Origin: Candidatus Kosakonia sp. 282A-S69
Lineage (GTDB): Bacteria > Pseudomonadota > Gammaproteobacteria > Enterobacterales > Enterobacteriaceae
Assembly (NCBI RefSeq): GCF_029433855.1
Contig: NZ_JAROAU010000003.1
Coordinates: forward strand, 1,663,672-1,727,671
Length of the DNA: 64,000 bases
Direction: 5' to 3'
Below the pieces are notes generated by a model. The model was not told the origin of the DNA, made no database searches, and was given only the letters and a program-made list of their open reading frames with translations. A program made the translations under genes and the position numbers. Of the stretch, positions 26,254 to 35,240 are shown one piece after another. Every line of letters starts with the position of its first letter. The stretch's first letter is position 1.

Positions 26254-27123
26254 ATGCATCTGCCTGCTAAATCTTTTATTGCACTGCTGCTGCTCGGCGC
26301 GTCAGCCGCCAGTGCCGCCACCATCGATTCGGCGACCCTCACCGCCATTGCCCGCTTGCAGGAGGAGAAGCTGCACGCGCGCATCGGGATCGCGGTAATC
26401 GATACCGCCTCCGGCAAAAGCGTTAGCTACCGTGGAGAGGAGCGTTTTCCGCTCAACAGCACCCACAAAGCGCTGCTCTGCGGCGCGCTGTTGAGCAAGG
26501 TCGATCAAGGCGAGCTCGCGCTCAGCGACACGACGCAGTTCAGCCAAGAGGCGCTGGTTGACTATTCGCCCGTTACCAGCAAATTTGTCGCACCAAAAAG
26601 CATGAGCTGGCAGCAGGTGTGCAGCGCGGCAATTAGCTACAGCGATAACACCGCCGCCAACCTCGTGGCAAAGAAACTGGGTGGGCCGCAGAAAGTCACC
26701 GCCTGGTTTGCTGATTTAGGTGACAACGTCACGCGACTCGATCGCAGCGAGCCTGAGTTAAACAGCGCCGTACCTGGCGATCTTCAGGACACCACCACGC
26801 CGCTCGCCGTCAGCCGCACACTGGAAAAACTGACGCTCGGCAATGCACTCAAACCCGAAAGCCGCACGCAGCTGGTGCAGTGGATGCGCGATGATAAAGT
26901 CGCCGACGCGCTGCTGCGCGCTTCGCTGCCCTCCGGCTGGAAAATTGGCGACAAGACCGGCGCAGGTGCCCACGGTTCACGCTCTATTATCAGCGTCGTA
27001 TGGCCGAAAAAAGGGCAGCCCATCATCGTCTCTGTCTACATTACGCAAACAGAAGCCACGCTGGCGCAAAGTAACGATGCCATTGCACGCCTCGGCAAAA
27101 GCATATTTGAGGCAACACGCTGA
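26254..27123 (+). CDS. Class A serine beta-lactamase, 289 aa
   Basis: Signal peptide to about residue 21 (ASAASAA). All active-site elements fall almost at standard Ambler positions: S69-T-H-K72, S130-D-N132, E166-P-E-L-N170 of the omega loop, and K234-T-G236-A-G. C76 and C123 are placed for the disulfide found in many enterobacterial class A enzymes, including several carbapenemases and the SFO/FONA/SME groups. It hydrolyses penicillins and probably cephalosporins in the periplasm; spectrum cannot be read from sequence by eye. No LysR-type AmpR gene adjoins and no mobile element is near, so it looks like a resident chromosomal gene. Confidence 0.9.
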   Translation: MHLPAKSFIALLLLGASAASAATIDSATLTAIARLQEEKLHARIGIAVIDTASGKSVSYRGEERFPLNSTHKALLCGALLSKVDQGELALSDTTQFSQEALVDYSPVTSKFVAPKSMSWQQVCSAAISYSDNTAANLVAKKLGGPQKVTAWFADLGDNVTRLDRSEPELNSAVPGDLQDTTTPLAVSRTLEKLTLGNALKPESRTQLVQWMRDDKVADALLRASLPSGWKIGDKTGAGAHGSRSIISVVWPKKGQPIIVSVYITQTEATLAQSNDAIARLGKSIFEATR

Positions 27124-27665
27124 CGCTGTGGGCAGAGGTAACGAGAGGCTTAAGTGAACCTTTATCTCTGCCATCGACACGACCACGGCGAGAGAAATAA
27201 CGTCCACCCAGCTTTGCTACAGATCCAACGGTTCCGTTTAAGCCACTCTGTTGTGCCGATAAACGCTCACCTTCCAGCGCCGGTCGTTGAGCGCTGAAGC
27301 CCTGTATCGCGCACCCAATGGGGGCTTGCAGAAGGCTGGCAAGGATCTTTGCCAAAGGCAGAAACCCCATGAGCAATGCGGGAATACTTCCCTGTGTCGC
27401 TCCTCTCTTCTGTATGTTTCATCGCTTTCCGGGTGAAGGGCTCGATTAAAAGGGTGAGTGAGGCGAGCGTGAGCCTGCGCTGGGTGGCAAGAGCCCCTCC
27501 GCGCGGCAAGCGGAGGTCGACAGGCAGGAGGATAAGCAGAGACAATCGCTGCCGTCGCCCGCTATACAGCGCTGTACCGGGGGACGTACAGCGCCAGGCG
27601 TCGCCCATCGGGTTGCGAATTATCGACTATGATTGTTCATCGTGGCATCGTGGAGAGGTAATTGC
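27124..27665. other. Long intergenic region before treZ
   Basis: 542 bases. Two overlapping minus-strand frames (27041-27376 and 27267-27608, 111 and 113 codons) have no visible ribosome sites or known domains and are not called as genes. A 12-bp perfect palindrome TACAGCGCTGTA lies at 27565-27576, with a second TACAGCGC at 27587-27594. The treZ promoter should lie here. The length and lack of decay by AT-drift suggest some unexplained content. Confidence 0.4.
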
Positions 27666-29453
27666 ATGGCGACCAAAACGTTTTCAAAAACATGGGGTGC
27701 AGAGCGACTGGCCGATGGCGCGGTTCGCTTTCGTTTATGGGCCACCGGTCAGCAGAGCGTAACGCTGCGTCTTGACGGCCAGGAGAAGCCAATGACGCGC
27801 AGCGAGGAGGGCTGGTTCGAAACTACCGTCTCTCGCGTGAACGCAGGTGCGCAGTATCAATTTGTCCTCGCCGACGGTATGGCGATCCCCGATCCCGCCT
27901 CGCGCGGCCAGCTGGCAGAGGTGAACGGCCCGTCGCTGGTTATCGATCCTGACAGCTATCAGTGGCAACACGGTGACTGGCAGGGCCGCCCGTGGGAAGA
28001 GGCGGTGGTATACGAATTACACATCGGCACCTTTACGCCGCAGGGCACCTTTCAGGCGGCGATCGAAAAATTACCTTATCTCGCTGAACTTGGCGTCACC
28101 ATGATTGAGGTGATGCCGGTCTCGCAATTTGGCGGCACCCGCGGTTGGGGCTATGACGGCGTGCTGCTCTATGCGCCGCACTCTGCCTACGGCACACCGG
28201 ATGATTTCAAAGCTTTTGTTGATGCTGCCCACGGCTATGGCCTGTCGGTGGTGCTTGATATCGTGCTTAACCACTTCGGGCCGGAGGGCAACTACTTGCC
28301 GCTGCTGTCGCCCGATTTCTTCCACAAAGAGCGGCAGACGCCGTGGGGCGCGGGCATCGCTTACGATGTTGACGCCGCGCGCGCCTACATTGGCGAAGCA
28401 CCACTCTACTGGCTGCATGAATACAACCTCGACGGCCTGCGCTTCGACGCCATCGACCAGATTGAGGACACCAATGAGCCGCATATTCTGGTCGACATTG
28501 CCAAACGCATTCGCCAGGAGATCACTGACCGTCCGATCCATCTCACTACCGAAGACAGCCGCAATATCGTCTCGCTGCATCCGCGCGATGAATCCGGCAC
28601 CGCCACGCTCTTCACCGGCGAGTGGAACGATGATTTCCACAACGCGGTGCATGTTTTCGCCACTGGCGAGACGCATGCCTATTACGAAGATTTTGCCGAC
28701 AGCCCGGAAAAATGGGTGGCGCGCGTGCTGGCTGAAGGCTTTGCCTATCAGGGCGAAGTGTCGCAGCACGCGGGCGAGACGCGGGGCGTCGACAGCACCC
28801 GGCAGCCGCCGGTGGCGTTTGTCGACTTTATCCAGAACCATGACCAGGTGGGCAACCGCGCGCAGGGTGAACGTCTGATCTCGCTGGCCGGTGCCGACCG
28901 CACCCGCGTGATGCTCGCGACGCTGCTGTTGTCGCCGCATATTCCGCTGCTGTTTATGGGCGAAGAGTATGGCGAAACCAATCCGTTCCTCTTCTTTACC
29001 GATTTCCACGGCGACCTGGCAAAAGCGGTGCGCGAAGGGCGCACGCGAGAGTTTGAAGGCCACGCCGGGCATGAAGGGGAAGATGTGCCCGATCCGAACG
29101 ATCCGCAAACCTTTACACGCTCCCAGCTCGACTGGACGCGCCCGCACAGTGTGGAAGGGCAGCGCTGGCTCGCCTTCAGTCGCGAACTGCTGGCACTGCG
29201 CCAACAGCATATTGTGCCGCTGTTACGCGGCGCAACCCGTCAGCAGGGAGAGGTTATCGCCACCGCGCCCGGTTTTATCGCCGTGCGCTGGGCGCTGCCG
29301 CAGGGCACGCTCTCTATGGCACTGAATATCGGTTCGGCCAGCAAGCCGCTACCGGAACTGCCGGGCGAAACCCTTTTCGCCTGGCCTGAGGCGGGTGCCG
29401 AACTGGCGCAGAATGCCATTATTGTTCGTTTATCGCAGGGAGAAGCCGAGTGA
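27666..29453 (+). CDS. treZ: TreZ, malto-oligosyltrehalose trehalohydrolase, 595 aa
   Basis: ATG at 27666 with GGAGAGG ten bases before. GH13 family: N-terminal carbohydrate-binding/E-set domain (residues 1-90), then the (beta/alpha)8 barrel with VYELHIGTFTPQGTF, GGTRGWGYDGVLLYAPH, VVLDIVLNHFGPEGN, LDGLRFDAIDQIED (nucleophile Asp), TEDSRN (acid Glu) and FIQNHDQVGN. It releases trehalose from the maltooligosyl-trehalose made by TreY. The 3' end overlaps treY by four bases, so the genes are coupled. Confidence 0.95.
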   Translation: MATKTFSKTWGAERLADGAVRFRLWATGQQSVTLRLDGQEKPMTRSEEGWFETTVSRVNAGAQYQFVLADGMAIPDPASRGQLAEVNGPSLVIDPDSYQWQHGDWQGRPWEEAVVYELHIGTFTPQGTFQAAIEKLPYLAELGVTMIEVMPVSQFGGTRGWGYDGVLLYAPHSAYGTPDDFKAFVDAAHGYGLSVVLDIVLNHFGPEGNYLPLLSPDFFHKERQTPWGAGIAYDVDAARAYIGEAPLYWLHEYNLDGLRFDAIDQIEDTNEPHILVDIAKRIRQEITDRPIHLTTEDSRNIVSLHPRDESGTATLFTGEWNDDFHNAVHVFATGETHAYYEDFADSPEKWVARVLAEGFAYQGEVSQHAGETRGVDSTRQPPVAFVDFIQNHDQVGNRAQGERLISLAGADRTRVMLATLLLSPHIPLLFMGEEYGETNPFLFFTDFHGDLAKAVREGRTREFEGHAGHEGEDVPDPNDPQTFTRSQLDWTRPHSVEGQRWLAFSRELLALRQQHIVPLLRGATRQQGEVIATAPGFIAVRWALPQGTLSMALNIGSASKPLPELPGETLFAWPEAGAELAQNAIIVRLSQGEAE

Positions 29454-31960
29454 GCACGCCAACCGCAACCTACCGCCTGCAGTTTCGTAACGGCATGACC
29501 TTTGAGCGTGCCGTGGCGCTGGTGCCCTATATCAAAAAATTGGGCATCAGCCATCTGTATGCTTCACCGATTTTTACCGCTACCTCCGGCTCCACACACG
29601 GGTATGACGTCACCGACGCTAACGAGATCGATCCGACGCTCGGCGGACGGGAAGGGTTCGACAAGCTGGCTCAGGCGCTGAAAGCCGCCGGGCTGGGGTT
29701 GATCCTGGATATCGTGCCAAACCATATGGCCGCCTCGCTGGAGAACGCCTGGTGGCGGGATGTGATTGCAAAGGGCGAAAAGAGCCCGTGGGCGCGCCAT
29801 TTTGATATCGACTGGTCGCGCCGCCTGACGCTGCCGTTCCTCGGCGAGGATTTTGACGCCGTGGTGGAGAAGGGCGAGCTGAAAGTGGAAGCCGACCCGC
29901 AAACCGGTAAGCCCGCATTTGTCTACTACGAGAGCGTTTATCCGCTGGTAGAAGAGAGCTGGCAGGGACGCGAGCAGGAGATTCTCGGCCTCACCGATGC
30001 GGCGAAAATCGCCGAGCTGCACGCGCAGCAGCCCTGGCGGCTGATGAGCTGGCGCGATGCGGCCAGCGATCTCTCCTATCGCCGCTTCTTTGAAATCACC
30101 GGCCTGGTGGGGATGCGGGTGGAAGATGAACAGGTGTTTGATGACACCCATAAACTGATCCTCGAACTGGTGCACAGCGGTGCGGTTGACGGCCTGCGCG
30201 TCGATCACGTCGATGGCCTTGCCGACCCGCGCGGTTACCTGATGCGCCTGCGGCAAAAAGCGGGCGAAGCGTGCCACATCACCGTTGAGAAGATCCTCGG
30301 TAAAGGTGAGCACCTGCCGGATGACTGGCCGGTCTCCGGCACCACCGGATATGAGTTTATCGCCGCACTCTCCGACGTACTGGTCGATGATGAGAATCTC
30401 GATGGCCTGCGCGCGGCCTACGATCAGGTGGTCGGTAAACCGGTTGATATGAAAGCGGAGCTGCGCTCGGCGAAGCTGCTGATGGTCAATCGTAACTTCG
30501 CCGGCGAGTTTAGCGTGCTGCTGCGCCTGGCCGCTGAGATCGCCCGGCACGAAGCCTCCGCACCCGCAGAAGAGGCGCTGCGCCAGGCGTTGCGCGAGCT
30601 GCTGATCGCTTTCCCGGTCTACCGCACCTACGGCACGGCGCAGGGTCTGCCGCCTGCCGATCTGGCGCTGCTGCAAAAAGTGGTCTCGAAGGTGCAGGCC
30701 AGCAGCTTTGCCCCGGAGCCGACCGCGCTCGACTTTATCACCCGCATTTTGACCGGCGATCTGCCCGCCAGCGCGCGCGATGATGCCGCCCGTTTCCGCA
30801 CCCGCTTCCAGCAGCTGACCGGGCCGCTGATGGCGAAATCGGTGGAGGATACGCTCTTCTTTCGCCAGAACATGGATCTCGCCCTCAACGAAGTGGGCGC
30901 TGAGCCGTTACGGCGTAACTTCTCGCTTGCCCGATTCCATCAGGAGATGCAGACAAGGCTTGAGAAGCAGCCCGATGCGCTCTCCGGCACCTCGACCCAC
31001 GACACCAAGCGCGGGGAGGATGCACGCGCCAGGCTCTACACCCTGACGGAAGCCCCCGCGCGCTGGGCCGAGTGCGTTGCGCGCTGGCGTGAAATGAACC
31101 AGGCGAAAGTGAGCATGCTGGAGGATGGCCCGGCCCCGCGCCCAGCGGTGGCATGGATGATCTACCAGGCGCTGGCCGGTGTCTGGCCGGTGACGTTGCA
31201 GCCGGATGATGCGGAAGGGCTGAAAGCGCTGGAGGATCGCTTTGTCGAGTTTGTTGAGAAGGCGCTGCGTGAAGCGAAACAGCGCACCGACTGGGTCGAC
31301 AGCAACGACGCCTATGAAAGCGCGGTGCTGGACTATGTTCGCCATCTGCTTTCGCCGGATAATCAGCCATTTTTACAAGACTTCACCACATCTTTGCTGC
31401 CATTTATTCGCGCCGGGCTGGTGAATAGCCTGACCCAGACGCTGATCAAGCTGGCCGCACCGGGTGTACCGGATATCTACCAGGGCAGCGAAGCGCTAAA
31501 TTTCAGCCTCGTCGACCCTGACAACCGCCTCGAGCCGGACTACCCGGAACTGGAGCGCCTGCTTGATGCCCAGGAGCACGCCGACCCGCGTTTGCAGGAG
31601 GGGTGGTCGAGCGGTCAGCTCAAGCAATCCTTTATCGCGCGCCTGCTGCATCTGCGCCAGGAAAAACCGGCGCTCTTCCGTCACGGTGAGTATCTGCCGC
31701 TGAATGCCGACGGCGAGCAGGCGGATAATGTCATCGCCTTCGCGCGTATCGATCATGATGATGCGCTGATAGTGCTGGCGCCGCGTCTGCTGTTCGGCGC
31801 GCTGGAGGATAGCCTGAACGGTGCGGTGATTCCGTTACCGGAGCGGCTGGCGCATCGCCATTACCGGGATATGCTTAGCGGAGAGGATGTGTTGCTTAAC
31901 GATCGTGTCAATTTACGCACGATAGGCGGTTTTACGTTTGCAGTACTGGTCAGCGCATAA
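29450..31960 (+). CDS. treY: TreY, malto-oligosyltrehalose synthase, 836 aa
   Basis: GTG start inside the treZ stop (GTGA). GH13 barrel with TYRLQFRNGMTFERA, ISHLYASPIFTATSGSTHGYDV, LILDIVPNHMA, VDGLRVDHVDGLADPRGY (nucleophile Asp), EKILGKGEHLP (Glu) and STHDTKRGEDARARLY, all typical of TreY. It converts the reducing-end alpha-1,4 bond of a maltodextrin into alpha,alpha-1,1, giving maltooligosyl trehalose. With TreZ and the next gene it forms a glycogen-to-trehalose route, useful in osmotic or drying stress. Confidence 0.95.
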   Translation: MSTPTATYRLQFRNGMTFERAVALVPYIKKLGISHLYASPIFTATSGSTHGYDVTDANEIDPTLGGREGFDKLAQALKAAGLGLILDIVPNHMAASLENAWWRDVIAKGEKSPWARHFDIDWSRRLTLPFLGEDFDAVVEKGELKVEADPQTGKPAFVYYESVYPLVEESWQGREQEILGLTDAAKIAELHAQQPWRLMSWRDAASDLSYRRFFEITGLVGMRVEDEQVFDDTHKLILELVHSGAVDGLRVDHVDGLADPRGYLMRLRQKAGEACHITVEKILGKGEHLPDDWPVSGTTGYEFIAALSDVLVDDENLDGLRAAYDQVVGKPVDMKAELRSAKLLMVNRNFAGEFSVLLRLAAEIARHEASAPAEEALRQALRELLIAFPVYRTYGTAQGLPPADLALLQKVVSKVQASSFAPEPTALDFITRILTGDLPASARDDAARFRTRFQQLTGPLMAKSVEDTLFFRQNMDLALNEVGAEPLRRNFSLARFHQEMQTRLEKQPDALSGTSTHDTKRGEDARARLYTLTEAPARWAECVARWREMNQAKVSMLEDGPAPRPAVAWMIYQALAGVWPVTLQPDDAEGLKALEDRFVEFVEKALREAKQRTDWVDSNDAYESAVLDYVRHLLSPDNQPFLQDFTTSLLPFIRAGLVNSLTQTLIKLAAPGVPDIYQGSEALNFSLVDPDNRLEPDYPELERLLDAQEHADPRLQEGWSSGQLKQSFIARLLHLRQEKPALFRHGEYLPLNADGEQADNVIAFARIDHDDALIVLAPRLLFGALEDSLNGAVIPLPERLAHRHYRDMLSGEDVLLNDRVNLRTIGGFTFAVLVSA

Positions 31961-32023
31961 AACGACTTTATGCGTCTGGTTGGGTTAAGTCAGGTGACGC
32001 TCTAAATGAGAGAAAGAGGGATC

Positions 32024-34099
32024 ATGTCTAACGGTAAGCCTTATCACATCACGGCGGGGCACGGCCAGCAACTCGGTGCGAATTACGACGGCGAGGGCGT
32101 GAATTTTGCGCTCTTTTCAGCTCACGCTCATCGCGTGGAACTCTGCTTGTACGATCCCAGCGGCAAAGAGGAGATTGCCCGCCTGGATCTGCCGGAATAT
32201 ACCCATGAAATCTGGCACGGGTATGTCCCCGGCCTGAAACCGGGAGCCCTTTACGGCTACCGTGTGCATGGCCCATACGACCCGGAAAACGGTCATCGCT
32301 TCAACCCCAACAAGCTGCTGGTTGACCCGTACGCGCGGGAGCTGGTGGGTGATATCGAGTGGAACGAAGCACACTTCGCCTACGATCTGCTCCACGAAGA
32401 TAAAGATTTAACCTTTGACGAGCGCGACAGCGGGCCATTCACGCCAAAATGTCGGGTTATCGATCCCAACGAGTTTGACTGGCAGGATCAAAACCGCCCG
32501 AACATTGCCTGGCCGAGCGCCATCATTTATGAAACCCACGTTAAGGGCTTCACCCAGCTCAATCAGGCTATTCCGCAGGATCTGCGCGGCACCTTTGAAG
32601 GGATGGGGCACAAGGCGACGGTTGACTATATCAAGAGCCTTGGCATCACCTCTGTAGAGCTGCTGCCGGTACACTGGTTCCCGGACGATCAGCACCTGCT
32701 TGATAAAGGGCTGCACAACTTCTGGGGCTACAACACCCTCGGCTTTTTCGCGCCCGCCTCGCGTTACTACGGCCCGCGCGGCATTCAGGGCTTCCGCGAC
32801 ATGGTGCGCGCCTTCCACGATGCGGGTATCGAAGTGATCCTCGATGTGGTCTATAACCACACCGCCGAAGGGAACGAGCTGGGCCCAACGCTCTCCTTTA
32901 AGGGGATCGATAACTTCTCTTACTACCGCACGCTGCCAGACCAGCATCGTTACTACATCAACGATACCGGTACCGGCAACACGGTGAACACCTCCCATCC
33001 GCGCGTCCTGCAGATGGTGACGGACTCCCTGCGCTACTGGTCGGAATCGATGCATATTGACGGTTTCCGCTTCGACCTCGGCACCATTCTTGGCCGCGAG
33101 CCGGAAGGGTTTGACCAGCGCGGCGGCTTCTTCGACGCCATCACCCAGGACCCGGTGCTGTCGAAGCTGAAGCTGATTGGTGAACCGTGGGATATCGGCC
33201 CTGGCGGCTACCAGGTTGGCGGCTTCCCGCCGGGCTGGGCGGAGTGGAACGACAAATACCGCGACACGCTGCGTGAATACTGGAAAGGCGATAACGTCTC
33301 GACCGATTTCGCTGCCCGTCTGCTCGGCTCCGGCGATCTCTACGATCTGCGCGGGCGCCGCCCCTGGGCGAGCGTCAACTTTATCACCGCCCACGACGGT
33401 TTTACGCTTAACGACCTGGTGTCGTATAACGAAAAACATAACGAGGCGAATGGCGAAGATAACAACGACGGTCACAATGACAACCGCTCCTATAACTACG
33501 GCGCGGAAGGCCCGACCGACGATGAAGGCATCAACGCCGTGCGCGAGCGCCAGAAACGCAACTTCCTCGCCACGCTGCTCTTCTCCCACGGCACACCGAT
33601 GCTGCTGGCGGGCGACGAGTTTGGCCGCAGCCAGTCCGGGAATAACAACGGTTACTGCCAGGATAGCGAGATCTCCTGGGTACACTGGGACACCCTGAAC
33701 GGCGCGAATGAAGCGCTGCGCGAGTTTACCCGCCAGGTGATTGAACTGCGCACCGCCCAGCCGCTGCTGCGCCGGGAAAACTGGCGCGACGGGATGGAGA
33801 TCAAGTGGTATAACGCCGGCGGCGGTGAGCAGCTGCCGGAGCAGTGGGAAGAGGGAACCACCCTCGGCGTCTATATTGGCCGCGCCGATCTGCAGGAGGA
33901 GGAGGGCATCTGGCACGACGTGCTGATGCTGTTCAATCCGTTTGAAGGCAATGTACCGTTCCGCATTCCGCAGTTTGGCGAAGGGGGCTGGGTACTCGAG
34001 TTAACCACTTCCGATACGGTGAAACGCGGGATTGTTATCACTAAAGAGAAGGATTTCGAGCTGGAAGGCCGCAGCATCGCGCTGTTCCGCCGCCCGTAA
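32024..34099 (+). CDS. glgX: GlgX/TreX-type glycogen debranching enzyme, 691 aa
   Basis: Start at 32024 (MSNGKPYHITAGHGQQLGAN) with AGAGGG seven bases before; an in-frame ATG six codons earlier is weaker. CBM48 domain, then GH13_11 barrel: VHGPYDPENGHRFNPNKLL, YETHVKGFT, EVILDVVYNHTAEGN, IDGFRFDLGTILG (nucleophile), LIGEPWDIGPGGYQVG (acid) and FITAHDGFTLNDL. It cuts alpha-1,6 branches and feeds linear dextrins to TreY. Most enterobacteria also have glgX in the glg operon, so this is probably a second, trehalose-dedicated copy. The 63-base gap to treY has no terminator. Confidence 0.9.
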   Translation: MSNGKPYHITAGHGQQLGANYDGEGVNFALFSAHAHRVELCLYDPSGKEEIARLDLPEYTHEIWHGYVPGLKPGALYGYRVHGPYDPENGHRFNPNKLLVDPYARELVGDIEWNEAHFAYDLLHEDKDLTFDERDSGPFTPKCRVIDPNEFDWQDQNRPNIAWPSAIIYETHVKGFTQLNQAIPQDLRGTFEGMGHKATVDYIKSLGITSVELLPVHWFPDDQHLLDKGLHNFWGYNTLGFFAPASRYYGPRGIQGFRDMVRAFHDAGIEVILDVVYNHTAEGNELGPTLSFKGIDNFSYYRTLPDQHRYYINDTGTGNTVNTSHPRVLQMVTDSLRYWSESMHIDGFRFDLGTILGREPEGFDQRGGFFDAITQDPVLSKLKLIGEPWDIGPGGYQVGGFPPGWAEWNDKYRDTLREYWKGDNVSTDFAARLLGSGDLYDLRGRRPWASVNFITAHDGFTLNDLVSYNEKHNEANGEDNNDGHNDNRSYNYGAEGPTDDEGINAVRERQKRNFLATLLFSHGTPMLLAGDEFGRSQSGNNNGYCQDSEISWVHWDTLNGANEALREFTRQVIELRTAQPLLRRENWRDGMEIKWYNAGGGEQLPEQWEEGTTLGVYIGRADLQEEEGIWHDVLMLFNPFEGNVPFRIPQFGEGGWVLELTTSDTVKRGIVITKEKDFELEGRSIALFRRP

Positions 34100-34125
34100 C
34101 ACTTTCCTGCTACTCCGCACGTTTT

Positions 34126-34153
34126 CAGGCGCACCCGTTGCGCCTGTTTTTTT
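34126..34153 (+). terminator. Terminator after glgX
   Basis: CAGGCGCA (34126-34133) and TGCGCCTG (34139-34146) with a five-base loop and T7. Confidence 0.9.
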
Positions 34154-34240
34154 ATTTCACTTTTTTAGCAATATTTCCCGCGCTCATTCGTCTACTTCAT
34201 CACAGGCATTTATTCGCTAATCTGATGAGGAAGAAAAACA

Positions 34241-34672
34241 ATGAGAGATTTTCATATGAATGAACGGCAGCATGGCTTTGGTCGCCATCGCGGCGCGAAG
34301 CCGCTGATCATTGGCGCTGCGCTGTTTGTGGTGCTCGGCCTGGTGGTGATGTCGCTGTGGAACGCGCTCTTACCGGCGATCCTCGGGGTGAAGAGTATCG
34401 GCTTCTGGCAGGCGCTCGGTATTCTGGTGCTGTCGCGCATTCTCTTTGGCGGCCTCGGTTTTCGCCCCGGCATGTTCGGCATGGGCCGCGCCCACCGGCG
34501 CATGCATGAGCGCTGGATGGCGATGACCCCGGAGCAGCGCGAAGAGTTTGTTGAGCGACGCCGCGAGGGTTTTCGCCGCCACGGTCACTGCGGCTGGCAC
34601 GAACGCCGCGGCGAGCCGGAGCAGCAGCGTCCGAACGCGGGTGAGCGCGATGACCCGCGTCATGACGACTGA
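34241..34672 (+). CDS. Small membrane protein with Arg/His-rich tail, 143 aa (sigma-factor operon)
   Basis: Two hydrophobic segments (about residues 20-47, KPLIIGAALFVVLGLVVMSL; and 53-72, FWQALGILVLSRILFGGLGF) lead to a Met/Gly turn and a highly charged tail with MAMTPEQREEFVERRREGF. That MTPEQRxEF resembles the LTxxQ-type motif of envelope-stress proteins. The end is rich in His, Arg and Asp (HGHCGWHERR, DDPRHDD), which could bind metal. It overlaps the following sigma-factor start by 23 bases. A role as membrane partner or anti-sigma of that factor is inference from context. Confidence 0.6.
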   Translation: MRDFHMNERQHGFGRHRGAKPLIIGAALFVVLGLVVMSLWNALLPAILGVKSIGFWQALGILVLSRILFGGLGFRPGMFGMGRAHRRMHERWMAMTPEQREEFVERRREGFRRHGHCGWHERRGEPEQQRPNAGERDDPRHDD

Positions 34673-35213
34673 CTCCGCGCTTGTCACGGCGCTGAACGCC
34701 TGTCGCGCAAGGCTGAAGGCCTTTATCCGCAGCCGCTCGTCGGTGAAAGAGGAGAGCGAAGATATCCTGCAGGAGATCAGCTGGCAGTTAATCAAGGTCG
34801 AGCAGCCGGTGGAGAATGTCGCCGCCTGGCTGTTTCGCGCCGCCCGTAACGAGATGACCGACCGGGCGCGTAAAAAGCGGGAAGTGCCGTTATCGGGGCT
34901 GTTTGCTGAGGGGGAAGAGGAGGCGGAATTCGTTGAGGATGAGGTGGCCGAAACGCTGTTTGGCGTCGCCCGGACGCCGGAGGAGGAGTATCTTAAGGGG
35001 CTGTTATGGGAGGAGCTGGGCCAGGCGCTGGCAGAGCTGCCGGATGCCCAGCGTGAGGTATTCGAAAAAACCGAGCTGCAGGGTTACACTTGCAAAGCCC
35101 TGGCGCAGGAGCTGGGCGTCAGCGTGCAGACCCTGCTGTCGCGCAAGCATAAAGCGGTGCTCTATCTGCGCGCGCGGATGCAAACGCTCTATGACGCGCT
35201 GACCGGGGAGTAA
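34650..35213 (+). CDS. RNA polymerase sigma-70 family factor (ECF-like), 187 aa
   Basis: Start at 34650 is preceded by GGGTGAG; MTTDSAL at 34662 is an alternative. Region 2: SVKEESEDILQEISWQLIKV, NVAAWLFRAARNEMTDRARK. Region 4: LWEELGQALAELPDAQREVF, LQGYTCKALAQELGVSVQTL, SRKHKAVLYLR. A linker rich in Glu (GEEEAEFVEDEVAE) separates them. Only regions 2 and 4 are present, as in extracytoplasmic-function sigma factors. Start overlaps the membrane-protein gene, stop is 27 bases from the next, so a three-gene operon is likely. The signal sensed is not known. Confidence 0.85.
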   Translation: MTRVMTTDSALVTALNACRARLKAFIRSRSSVKEESEDILQEISWQLIKVEQPVENVAAWLFRAARNEMTDRARKKREVPLSGLFAEGEEEAEFVEDEVAETLFGVARTPEEEYLKGLLWEELGQALAELPDAQREVFEKTELQGYTCKALAQELGVSVQTLLSRKHKAVLYLRARMQTLYDALTGE

Positions 35214-35240
35214 CGGACGGCTACCACTAAGGAGAAGAGC

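Noticed and set aside
27041-27608. Two overlapping minus-strand frames (111 and 113 codons) before treZ
   Set aside because: No ribosome site or domain; one overlaps the end of the beta-lactamase gene. Kept only as a note on the spacer.
28071-29210. 379-codon minus-strand frame
   Set aside because: Shadow of treZ; no family resemblance and no start signal.
29564-30676. 370-codon minus-strand frame
   Set aside because: Shadow of treY; arginine/glutamine-rich antisense text.
32408-33916. 502-codon open frame on the minus strand
   Set aside because: Antisense shadow of glgX in GC-rich DNA; low-complexity Val/Arg/Ala text, no domain, no ribosome site.
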